From Bdellovibrionales bacterium (GTDB taxonomy: Bacteria; Bdellovibrionota; UBA1018), in assembly GCA_016786465.1 (NCBI GenBank), contig JAEUWC010000029.1:18363-82362 (forward strand): 64,000 nt of DNA, given 5' to 3'. A model generated the notes under the pieces. It was not told the DNA's origin, did no database searches, and worked only from the letters and a program-made list of their open reading frames with translations. This document shows, in pieces, positions 1 to 7,300 of this stretch (the stretch's first letter is position 1; each line of letters opens with the position of its first letter). Position numbers and translations under genes: made by a program.

Positions 1-1050
1 TTTTCGCGAAAGTACGATGTGGCCATCCAAGATGGATCGAGCGGAATCGGCAATCGGATCGTCCAGATCATCGCCTTCGACCAGAACCGTGTAAATTCCC
101 GTGATGCTTCCCTTACCTGGATTGGTTCCGGCGCGTTCCAAAAGCTTGGGCAGCATGGAAAACACACTTGGGGTATAGCCCTTGGATGCAGGCGGTTCAC
201 CCTGAGAAAGACCGATTTCCCGCTGGGCCATAGAAAACCGAGTCACTGAATCCATCATCAAAAGGACGTCACTGCCTTTGTCGCGAAAGTATTCGGCCAC
301 AGAAGTCGCCAAGAAAGCCGCACGCATCCGTAGCAAGGGCGACTTGTCGGATGTCGCAACAATCACAACCGATCTGGCCATTCCCTCGGGGCCCAGATCG
401 CGCTCGATGAATTCGCGCACTTCGCGACCCCGTTCGCCGATCAGCGCAATCACATTAACGTCTGCGGTTGTATGTCGCGCTACCATTCCCAATAGCACGG
501 ACTTACCCACCCCTGAACCGGCCATGATTCCGATTCGTTGGCCCTTGCCCACGGTCAATAGGCCGTTGATGGATCGAACTCCAAGATCCAAGGGCTTGCG
601 AATCACTTCGCGCTCAAGCGGGTGGGAAGGCTTTGCATACAGATTCTTTTCTTCCATGCGATCGGCACGGGTGAAAATCGGTCCTTTTCCATCAATGGGG
701 TTACCCCGTCCGTCGATCACGCGTCCCAGAAGTTCCGGCCCCACGCTGACGGTAGACGCTTTTTCGCGAATCACGACCAAGCTATCGTTGTTCACGCCGG
801 CGGCGTCTTCAAAGGGCATCAGCAAAACGCGCTTATCGCGGAAACCGATCACTTCGGCGTCAACCCCCTCTTGGGAATGCAGGTCTCGCCCGCGCAAAAT
901 CCGACAAATACTTCCGACTGAAGCGCCGGGAAGGTGAGCTTCAAAGATCAAGCCCAGGGATTTCGTGATCTTTCCGGCTTCGTCGTACTGAATGGCGCGC
1001 AGAAGGCGGTCTTCGTAAAGCGCCTTATTGAATTCCCAACCCTCAGCCAC
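1..1050 (-). CDS. fliI: Flagellum-specific ATP synthase FliI (C-terminal part missing at window edge)
   Basis: ATPase of the flagellar type III export apparatus, acting at the cytoplasmic face with FliH. The 350 visible codons read on the minus strand and continue past base 1. Visible motifs are a Walker A loop GSGVGKS near residue 180, the stretch [13 protein letters not shown], a Walker B region ending MMDSVTRF, and DGHIVLSR at the very edge. These are hallmarks of the FliI/V-F-type ATPase family. I place the start at a GTG (1048-1050) that overlaps the fliH stop by 8 bases and yields MAEGWEF; no closer ATG fits. It is the last visible gene of the flgB-to-fliI operon. The C-terminal 90 or so residues expected for the family lie outside the window. 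Confidence 0.95.
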   Translation of the reverse strand, partial: MAEGWEFNKALYEDRLLRAIQYDEAGKITKSLGLIFEAHLPGASVGSICRILRGRDLHSQEGVDAEVIGFRDKRVLLMPFEDAAGVNNDSLVVIREKASTVSVGPELLGRVIDGRGNPIDGKGPIFTRADRMEEKNLYAKPSHPLEREVIRKPLDLGVRSINGLLTVGKGQRIGIMAGSGVGKSVLLGMVARHTTADVNVIALIGERGREVREFIERDLGPEGMARSVVIVATSDKSPLLRMRAAFLATSVAEYFRDKGSDVLLMMDSVTRFSMAQREIGLSQGEPPASKGYTPSVFSMLPKLLERAGTNPGKGSITGIYTVLVEGDDLDDPIADSARSILDGHIVLSRK

Positions 1051-1906
1051 TTGCCTTGGCCCCGATGATGGATTCATGCAAGTTGATCAGCTGAGTGTCG
1101 ACACTGGCGTCAATGGCGTTCCACTGCGTTTCAATGATGCAACCCCCACCTTCGACGGCAGCCGATGGTTCGACAATCAGGTTTTTCAAAGTGCCCAGAC
1201 GCTTTTCCAGGCCTTCTTTCAACTGCCCGGCGATGGCCAGGTCGACTGGATTCAACTGGATCTTGATGTTTTCTTTGGCACCGATGCGTTCCAAAATTTC
1301 ACTGGAAAGACGAATCAAGTAGCCTTCGTCAGCCTTCAATTCGCGCAACAAGACCATTCGTGCGACACGATAGATCAGCTCGACGATGAAACGTTCGTTC
1401 GCTTTGAAAATTTCCATCTTCGCGAATTCGCAGTAAGTCAGAAATTCCTCGAACCGTGAAAGGCTCTTCTTTCCTTCTTCACGGTACATCGTGAAGGCCT
1501 CGTCATACCCCTTCTTGTAGCCGGCCTTGAAGCCCTCTTCGGCGGCTGCATTTCTGGCTTCTTCTGAAAGCTCTTCGATGCGCTTACGAACCCGTTCCTC
1601 GATGACTCGGCGTTCTTCAGCTTCAACGGTCAAAGGATCCCGAAGAATCGGGCTCATGGCAAAGCGCGAATCCTTTTGGGAACGGCTGTGTCGATCGGGG
1701 TCGGTTGCGGCCAAAGAACCAAAGACGGCCTTGGTCGAACCGTATTCGCCCTTTCCAGGTTCCTTTAAACGAGCCGGCTGAAAATCCTGAACATCCGGCT
1801 TTTCCGGCGTGTCCAGCTTGACCACCCGAAACGGATCATCCAAGCGGGGTTCCTGCTTGACGTCAAACTGGGCAATCTTGAAGTTCGAACCGGTCGAGTT
1901 TCCCAT
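1043..1906 (-). CDS. fliH: Flagellar assembly protein FliH
   Basis: Regulator of the FliI ATPase in the flagellar export apparatus. The 287-residue protein has a variable Pro/Lys-rich N-terminal third, a long charged helix (about residues 95-150, rich in Glu/Arg and with Gly-repeat spacing such as [18 protein letters not shown], typical of FliH), and a C-terminal domain with [17 protein letters not shown] and ending in the conserved block with DASVDTQL. It lies between fliG and fliI, as in standard flagellar operons. Its start codon follows GAGG with good spacing, and its stop overlaps the fliI start. A 24-bp palindromic element lies immediately upstream (1916-1939). Confidence 0.93.
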   Translation of the reverse strand: MGNSTGSNFKIAQFDVKQEPRLDDPFRVVKLDTPEKPDVQDFQPARLKEPGKGEYGSTKAVFGSLAATDPDRHSRSQKDSRFAMSPILRDPLTVEAEERRVIEERVRKRIEELSEEARNAAAEEGFKAGYKKGYDEAFTMYREEGKKSLSRFEEFLTYCEFAKMEIFKANERFIVELIYRVARMVLLRELKADEGYLIRLSSEILERIGAKENIKIQLNPVDLAIAGQLKEGLEKRLGTLKNLIVEPSAAVEGGGCIIETQWNAIDASVDTQLINLHESIIGAKASG

Positions 1907-1915
1907 TTATACCTC

Positions 1916-1939
1916 GGCTAAGCGCATTTCTGCTCGCCC
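1916..1939. repeat. 24-bp palindromic element, copy A (fliG-fliH gap)
   Basis: Dispersed palindromic element, core AGCGCATTTCTGCTCGCCC. The right arm matches the consensus GCTCGCCC; the left arm is degenerate (GGCTAAGC instead of GGGCGAGC). It sits between the fliG stop and the fliH start on the operon mRNA. Related copies are at 6089, 48985, 51038, 54080 and 54111. Confidence 0.7.
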
Positions 1940-1944
1940 GCTCC

Positions 1945-2958
1945 TTAAACCAGCGCGTCGGCTTCGCCGCCGCGAGAAATAATGATTTTTCCTTCGGCTT
2001 CCAAACGCTTGGCGACGTTGACGATCTCTTGCTGAGCATTTTCGACGTCGGACAAACGAACTGGACCCATGGCTTCCAAATCTTCGCGAAGAAGGTCGGC
2101 AGCACGCTTGGAAATATTGCGAAAGATCTTTTCTTTGATTTCTTCCGGGCTGTTCCGTAGCGCAATGACCAGCTTGTCGTTGGCCACTTCCTTCAACAAC
2201 TGCTGCATTCCGCGGTCGTCGATGAAGACGATGTCTTCGAAGACGAACATCAACTTGCGAATTTCTTCGGCCAACTGCGGATCTTTTTCTTCGACCCGAG
2301 CCATGATGTTCTGTTCGCTGGTCTTGTCCATGACGTTCAACATGTCGGCAATCGGTTGAACACCGCCCAACTGTTGCGTATCGATCGATCCCAAGGTCGC
2401 CAGTTCCTGCTTCAAGACTTCGTCGACCTGAGCGATCAGGTTCGGAGAAATGAAGTCCAGGTTCGAAATACGCAAGACGACTTCGGTCTGGATTGCTTCT
2501 GGCAAACGCTTCAAGACTTCGCACTTCTTGTTCGGTTCCAAGTGCGCCAAGATCAATGCAATAGTTTGCGGATGTTCGTTGACCAAGAAGTTGGACAAAG
2601 TTCTTGGGTCGACCAGTTCCAAAGCTTCCAGGGTTCTTCCGCCTTCAAAGACCGAAAGCTGACCTAGAACCGTCTTCGCCCGTTCTTCACCCAAGGTGGC
2701 CAGCACGAAATCGCGGCCCGTCGCATGGCCGAAAATCAATTTTTCTTCTTCAGAAATTTCCGCATAGAAAGCGTTCAAAACAGCTTTCACGGTTGGGATC
2801 GGTACCTTGGTGACCTGCCCCATCGCAGCGACCAAACGCTTCACATCGTTGTCCTTTAGGCGACTGAAGATCTGCGCCGTGACCTGGTTCCCCAGGACGT
2901 TTAGCAGAAGAGCTGTTCTCTCCATTCCGCTCATTTCTTCGAAGTTTTCGTATGGCAT
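1945..2958 (-). CDS. fliG: Flagellar motor switch protein FliG
   Basis: C-ring protein that couples stator movement to rotor rotation and direction switching. The 337-residue length is normal. The N-terminal domain (residues 1-110) binds FliF. The middle domain carries the EHPQ motif at 128-131, and the C-terminal torque domain has the charged segment KEKIFRNISKRAADLLREDL around residues 275-300, including the alternating Lys/Arg/Asp/Glu residues that face the stator. It follows fliF by about 30 bases and precedes fliH. Confidence 0.96.
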   Translation of the reverse strand: MPYENFEEMSGMERTALLLNVLGNQVTAQIFSRLKDNDVKRLVAAMGQVTKVPIPTVKAVLNAFYAEISEEEKLIFGHATGRDFVLATLGEERAKTVLGQLSVFEGGRTLEALELVDPRTLSNFLVNEHPQTIALILAHLEPNKKCEVLKRLPEAIQTEVVLRISNLDFISPNLIAQVDEVLKQELATLGSIDTQQLGGVQPIADMLNVMDKTSEQNIMARVEEKDPQLAEEIRKLMFVFEDIVFIDDRGMQQLLKEVANDKLVIALRNSPEEIKEKIFRNISKRAADLLREDLEAMGPVRLSDVENAQQEIVNVAKRLEAEGKIIISRGGEADALV

Positions 2959-2989
2959 TTCAGGTCCTTAATTTACAAGTGAACTACGT

Positions 2990-4741
2990 TTAAGCCGTTT
3001 TTCCTTTTCCTGGGTCAGGTGCGCCGCCACGCTTGTCGATGTTTCCGTGCATCCAGTCTTTCAAAACCAACGCGGCTTTGTGCGGATTCGAATCAATCAA
3101 AGTCGTGATCTTTTCTTTCAGCATTTCGCCTTCGACTTTATCCGGGTCAACCCGTTCAGGCACAACCGGTACCGAATCCTCGATCTGCTGAATCACCTGG
3201 TTCTTCTGAAGCTTTTCCAGTTCTTCAATCGTCTGCGGCAAGAAGCTGTCGACGCTTTCCACCGTGTTGTCGGTGAACCACTTGATGAAGGGGCGTACGA
3301 CCAAAAGGAAGAACAGAACAATGGTCAGACCAATGATCGCGTAGGTCACCAGGTTCTGGACATAGGTCTTGCGTTCGTTTTCTGCAATCAAGCGGGTCGC
3401 TTCTTCAAAGTCTTCGCGTGAAAACTCCATGTTCTTCACTTCCAAGACGTCGCCGCGTTTACGATCGATTCCCACCGAACTTGCTACGATGGCTTCAAAT
3501 TCCTTCAGCTTTTCAGGGCTCCATGCTTCGGTCTTTGCCGTGTTGACCGGGGTCTGTGAAGACTTTCCATCGGCCCCTGCCGCACTGGCTGCGTCGGCGG
3601 ATGCGTTTGCTAGGGCTGACGCCGGAACTCGAACCGTTTTGCCGTCGACCACTACGGCAACCGATAGCTTACGGATTTCCCAAGCCGGTCGAACGATTCG
3701 CTTCACCGACTGTGGAATTTCATAGTTCGTGGTTTCGTTCGTCGTCTTGGTGTCGGTCTTGACCTGGGCATTCGCCGCAGGGGGCGTACCCGGAGTATTC
3801 GACGCTGCACCGGCTAGGCCGTAAGGGCCTGGGCGTGAACCTTCCATGGACTTTTGATCCCGCTGGACCGAACGAATCGCCGAACCGTCACCATCATAAG
3901 AAGTCTGCGTTTCATTGGTCTGCGAAAAGTCGATGTCGGCCGAAACACGAGCAACGACACGACCGTCCCCCACAATGCGCGCCAAAACGCTTTCAATTTT
4001 ATGTTCGAAATCTTTTTCAACTTTTGCACGAAAATCGTGCTGGCTTGCAGTGGCTGCTGCCAATGGGTCGTTTGGATTCTTTGAAAGAACTTTTCCCATT
4101 CCGTCCATGATTGCGACATCGACGATATCCAGTCCTTCAACCGCACGTGAAACCAGGTTCCCGATTCCGTAGATCTGCTTTTCTGAAAGCTGGGTGCCGG
4201 GATCTAGATCCAGGACCACTGAAGCGCTGGACTTCTTTTGGTCTTCAACAAAAGCGGCTTTCTGAGGAATCGCCAAGTGGACGCGTGAACGCTTGACACC
4301 GCTGATCTGATTGATCGAGCGCATCAGTTCGCCTTCCAAGGCGCGCTTCTGATTCAGTTTTTGAACAAAGGTAGACTGGCCCAAGGACTGCTTATCGAAA
4401 ACTTCGTATCCGACGACGCTGGTTTGCGGCAGTCCCATGGTCGCCAGTTCCAGGCGCAATTGGTAAATCGCATCAGGTGGAACAGATACGTTCTTTCCGG
4501 TTGGGTCGACCTTGAACGGGATCTTTTTTTCGCGAAGGATTCGAATGATGTTCGCTGAATCTTCTGCGTTCAAATTCGTCATCAGGGACTGGTAGGAAGT
4601 ATCCCCTGCCCAGAAAAACATCGCCGAGATCCCGGCAAAAATGACAACGGCCGTGGCCGTCATTGCCAGTTTTCTTCCCGGTGACAGATTGGTGAAGAAT
4701 TCTCCAATCTGAGTCGCCATTTTCTTAATGTAGTCTTCCAT
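2990..4741 (-). CDS. fliF: Flagellar MS-ring protein FliF
   Basis: Forms the MS ring in the inner membrane that seeds basal-body assembly. The 583 residues include an N-terminal membrane helix (about 24-47), periplasmic ring-building domains beginning near DTSYQSLMTNL, the recognisable VGYEVFDKQ segment, a low-complexity Ala/Pro/Asn-rich loop around 310-340, a second membrane helix (about 460-482), and a cytoplasmic tail that contacts FliG. It lies directly upstream of fliG and 82 bases downstream of fliE. Confidence 0.96.
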   Translation of the reverse strand: MEDYIKKMATQIGEFFTNLSPGRKLAMTATAVVIFAGISAMFFWAGDTSYQSLMTNLNAEDSANIIRILREKKIPFKVDPTGKNVSVPPDAIYQLRLELATMGLPQTSVVGYEVFDKQSLGQSTFVQKLNQKRALEGELMRSINQISGVKRSRVHLAIPQKAAFVEDQKKSSASVVLDLDPGTQLSEKQIYGIGNLVSRAVEGLDIVDVAIMDGMGKVLSKNPNDPLAAATASQHDFRAKVEKDFEHKIESVLARIVGDGRVVARVSADIDFSQTNETQTSYDGDGSAIRSVQRDQKSMEGSRPGPYGLAGAASNTPGTPPAANAQVKTDTKTTNETTNYEIPQSVKRIVRPAWEIRKLSVAVVVDGKTVRVPASALANASADAASAAGADGKSSQTPVNTAKTEAWSPEKLKEFEAIVASSVGIDRKRGDVLEVKNMEFSREDFEEATRLIAENERKTYVQNLVTYAIIGLTIVLFFLLVVRPFIKWFTDNTVESVDSFLPQTIEELEKLQKNQVIQQIEDSVPVVPERVDPDKVEGEMLKEKITTLIDSNPHKAALVLKDWMHGNIDKRGGAPDPGKGKTA

Positions 4742-4823
4742 GACTTGTCCTATCCCCAGTTTTCAGACTTTTCAGGTTCTTCCTGAACCCGATTACTACT
4801 TGAACCTAAACCCTAAAAATCAA

Positions 4824-5210
4824 CTAGACCTGCATGCGCATGATTTCGCGGTACGCTTCCAGAATCTTGTTTCGGACCTGCATCGCTAGTTTCAAAGAAG
4901 TGTCCGCCCGTTCCAAAGTCAGCATCGTTTCGTGGATGTTTTTCGAACGCCCGCTGATTAACTCTTTAACCGCTGTGTCGGCCTGGTGCTGGTAGGTGTT
5001 CACTTTATCCAGCGATTCTTCCAGCATTCCTGAAAAAGTCTTGGCATTTGCCCCAGCGGCGCTGGTCTCGGATGATGGCTGCATTCCATTTTTTGCCATC
5101 TCGCGCACGACCATCGAATCAGTGACGGCTTGGCTGCGCCCCATGAACGCGCCGGTATCACCCGTTTCCACCACCCTGCTCAGATTCTCGATCGTCAGAT
5201 TATTTGGCAT
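4824..5210 (-). CDS. fliE: Flagellar hook-basal body protein FliE
   Basis: Small rod/MS-ring junction protein. The 128 residues end in the family signature: KVNTYQHQADTAVKELISGR, then HETMLTLERADTSLKLAMQVRNKILEAYREIMRMQV (given here in two parts of one helical tail). The N-terminal 60 residues are variable. It lies between flgC and fliF, the usual place. Confidence 0.93.
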   Translation of the reverse strand: MPNNLTIENLSRVVETGDTGAFMGRSQAVTDSMVVREMAKNGMQPSSETSAAGANAKTFSGMLEESLDKVNTYQHQADTAVKELISGRSKNIHETMLTLERADTSLKLAMQVRNKILEAYREIMRMQV

Positions 5211-5219
5211 TTTCTTTTA

Positions 5220-5657
5220 TCACCTTCCGATATCTAAAGCCTTCTGAGCCATCTGCTTAGCAGCGTTCATCGCAGTGACGTTCGCTTCATACGAACGTTG
5301 CGAACTAATCATGTTCGCCATTTCTTCAACCGTATTAACGTTGGGCATGGCCACATACCCATCTGGGTTGGCGTCAGGATGGCCAGGGTTGTAAACCATT
5401 CGCGGTGGACGCTGATCTTCGACGATTTCTTCGACCAAAACGCCCTGCACACTTTCGTCCAACGCGTTGTCCAGGATTTCTCCGAAATTTTCGCGGTCCG
5501 TGTGCGCGGCCAGCATCGGGTCCTTGCGGCGATATGGACCACCATCGGGGGCCCGTGTCGTTTCCGCGTTCGCAATATTGCTGGAAATCGTGTTCATGCG
5601 CTTGGTCTGCGCATCCAGTCCCGTGGCACTGACTCTCATTGAAGAAAAGAAGTCCAT
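5220..5657 (-). CDS. flgC: Flagellar basal-body rod protein FlgC
   Basis: Proximal rod component exported by the flagellar apparatus. The 145 residues start with FFSSMRVSATGLDAQ and contain NTISSNIANAET, the N-terminal rod/hook motif. The C-terminal part, with EEMANMISSQRSYEANVTAMN, is the paired C-terminal helix of the family. The start codon overlaps the flgB stop by one base (TAATG), which indicates coupled translation. Confidence 0.95.
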   Translation of the reverse strand: MDFFSSMRVSATGLDAQTKRMNTISSNIANAETTRAPDGGPYRRKDPMLAAHTDRENFGEILDNALDESVQGVLVEEIVEDQRPPRMVYNPGHPDANPDGYVAMPNVNTVEEMANMISSQRSYEANVTAMNAAKQMAQKALDIGR

Positions 5658-6073
5658 TAACGATTACCTCCGCCTTCTGAAATTGCGTACTTCAGCATCC
5701 CCAGTTTTCTTTTCAAAATTTCCGCGGATGCATCGTACAAAAGCTGGTTTTCTGACATCTTGGCCATTTCAGCAGCTCGATCCACCGTGTTTCCATCCAG
5801 GCTTTCGACGCCGTTGGGATCGTCATAGATTTCGGGGTTCACCGGATCAGTGGTGCGATGAACGATGTGCTTAGGGTCGCCTTCAGCCATGGGAAGTTGG
5901 TTACCGACTTGCAACGCTTCGCGAAAAGCCGTTTCGAACTCCATGGTCTTAGCCTTGTAGTTCGGGGTATCGGCGTTGGCGATGTTCGAGCTGATCACGT
6001 TTTGATTCGTCAGGCGCAAGTTCAGCGACGTATTGAGTGCGCCAATGACTGGATCAAATCCTGAATCGCTCAT
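5657..6073 (-). CDS. flgB: Flagellar basal-body rod protein FlgB
   Basis: Proximal rod protein and first gene of the basal-body operon. It contains NQNVISSNIANADTPNYKA, the rod-protein signature, and a C-terminal helix ending in LKYAISEGG. I choose the ATG at 6071-6073 (MSDSGFD), preceded by GAGGGG at good spacing. An in-frame ATG nine codons upstream would lie inside a palindromic element (6089-6112), which makes it less likely. From the chosen start the protein is 138 residues, normal for FlgB. Confidence 0.94.
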   Translation of the reverse strand: MSDSGFDPVIGALNTSLNLRLTNQNVISSNIANADTPNYKAKTMEFETAFREALQVGNQLPMAEGDPKHIVHRTTDPVNPEIYDDPNGVESLDGNTVDRAAEMAKMSENQLLYDASAEILKRKLGMLKYAISEGGGNR

Positions 6074-6088
6074 TTTACCCCTCGTATC

Positions 6089-6112
6089 GGGCAAGCGCAT
6101 TGCCGCTCGCCC
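6089..6112. repeat. 24-bp palindromic element, copy B (flgB leader)
   Basis: Copy of the dispersed palindrome with arms GGGCAAGC and GCTCGCCC around GCATTGCC. It lies just upstream of the flgB ribosome-binding site, so on the mRNA it would form a hairpin in the 5' leader. Confidence 0.75.
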
Positions 6113-6144
6113 TCTCCTCGTTTACCCTGACCATTCAAGCCTTA

Positions 6145-6159
6145 TGCCGGAAACCGGCA
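6145..6159. promoter_or_regulatory. Palindrome upstream of flgB
   Basis: Perfect TGCCGG-AAA-CCGGCA palindrome in the 189-base gap between the activator gene and flgB. It could be an activator site or part of an RNA hairpin. I could not identify a convincing sigma-54 or sigma-28 promoter beside it. Confidence 0.4.
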
Positions 6160-6207
6160 CGTCCAAACCCACTAAAACTCAGCTTTTGCCTCTCGGAAGA
6201 AGCTCGC

Positions 6208-6224
6208 CGGGAAGAATCTTCCCG
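6208..6224. terminator. Hairpin downstream of the flagellar activator gene
   Basis: CGGGAAGA-A-TCTTCCCG palindrome, extended by GGAAG/CTTCC on the outside, 40-55 bases after the stop of the minus-strand activator gene. A T-run precedes rather than follows it on the minus strand, so it is not a canonical intrinsic terminator. It may instead be a regulatory hairpin. Confidence 0.35.
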
Positions 6225-6262
6225 ACGCGCCCTTCCAAGAGGAAAAAAATTCCGCATTCCAC

Positions 6263-7228
6263 TTAAACGTTCATCCCCAAACGACGGTAGTCGGCAAGTT
6301 TGTTCCGAAGCGTACGGATGGAAATTCCCAGTGCCTTTGCAGTGTGGGTTCGGTTGCCTTGGTGGTAGTTCAAAGCTTCCAAAATCACGCCGCGCTCGAT
6401 GTCGTCCAAAGTGCGGCCGGGTTCCCAAGTGATCTTTTCCTGGCCGTCGTCGACTGCAGCAATCAGATTAATCGGTGAACGGCGTTCCAGAACAATGTCA
6501 CGAGCCTGAATCGTCGTTTCTTGCGCCGTGATGACTGCGCGTTCAACGACGTTCTCAAGTTCACGAATGTTTCCTGGCCAGTTATGAGCATCCAAAAGCG
6601 AAGCCGCTTCCGGAGCAATGCCCGAAATCGTCTTGCCGTTTTTATCGGCGTAGACCTTCACAAAATGACTTGAAAGAACACCGACATCGCCGATCCGCTC
6701 GCGAAGAGGCGGCAAAGTCAGATTGACCACGTTCAGGCGATAGAAAAGGTCTTCACGGAAAGTACCTTCCTTCACGCATTCAGCCAGGTTGCGATTGGTC
6801 GTTGCAATGATTCGAACGTCAACTGGAATTGGCTTTCTTCCACCGATGCGATCGACTTCACCTTCTTGAATCACGCGCAAAAGCTTGGCCTGCAGGCGTA
6901 CATCCATTTCTGAAATTTCATCCAGCAGGATCGTTCCGCCGTTTGCGAATTCGAAACGCCCAGCCTTGCTGGTCACGGCACCTGTGAAAGCCCCACGCTC
7001 ATAGCCGAAAAGTTCGCTTTCCAATAGGTTCTCGGGAATAGCTGCACAGTTAATCGCAACAAAAGGGCGCGATGCACGGTTACTGTTTTCATGAACCAGG
7101 CTAGCCATCAGTTCTTTACCGGTTCCGCTTTCGCCTTGAACCAGAACAGTAGCTTTGCTCGCGGCGACCGTCTTGGCCAACGCGATTAGTTCCCTCATTC
7201 TTCTGTCACCCGTCATGATATCCGTCAT
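6263..7228 (-). CDS. Sigma-54-dependent activator, no receiver domain (flagellar regulator, FlgR/FleQ type)
   Basis: AAA+ enhancer-binding protein expected to open sigma-54 promoters. In 321 residues it has Walker A GESGTGKE at 32-39, GAFTGA at 79-84, Walker B LLDEIS near 101-106, [12 protein letters not shown], the [10 protein letters not shown] motif, and a C-terminal Fis-type helix-turn-helix ([16 protein letters not shown]). It has no N-terminal receiver or GAF domain: the AAA+ core begins almost at residue 1. The start ATG at 7226-7228 follows GGGAGG. Location immediately upstream of flgB suggests it controls flagellar genes; that is inference. Confidence 0.9.
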   Translation of the reverse strand: MTDIMTGDRRMRELIALAKTVAASKATVLVQGESGTGKELMASLVHENSNRASRPFVAINCAAIPENLLESELFGYERGAFTGAVTSKAGRFEFANGGTILLDEISEMDVRLQAKLLRVIQEGEVDRIGGRKPIPVDVRIIATTNRNLAECVKEGTFREDLFYRLNVVNLTLPPLRERIGDVGVLSSHFVKVYADKNGKTISGIAPEAASLLDAHNWPGNIRELENVVERAVITAQETTIQARDIVLERRSPINLIAAVDDGQEKITWEPGRTLDDIERGVILEALNYHQGNRTHTAKALGISIRTLRNKLADYRRLGMNV

Positions 7229-7300
7229 TTCGCCCTCCCTGGCTGTTTGACATTTGATCTTGGGCCGCCTTCGGCTGCCCTTCTCAGTTTTACAAACCCT

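Noticed and set aside
6074..6262. Sigma-54 promoter before flgB
   Set aside because: No GG-N10-GC pattern with the right flanks was convincing on the minus strand.
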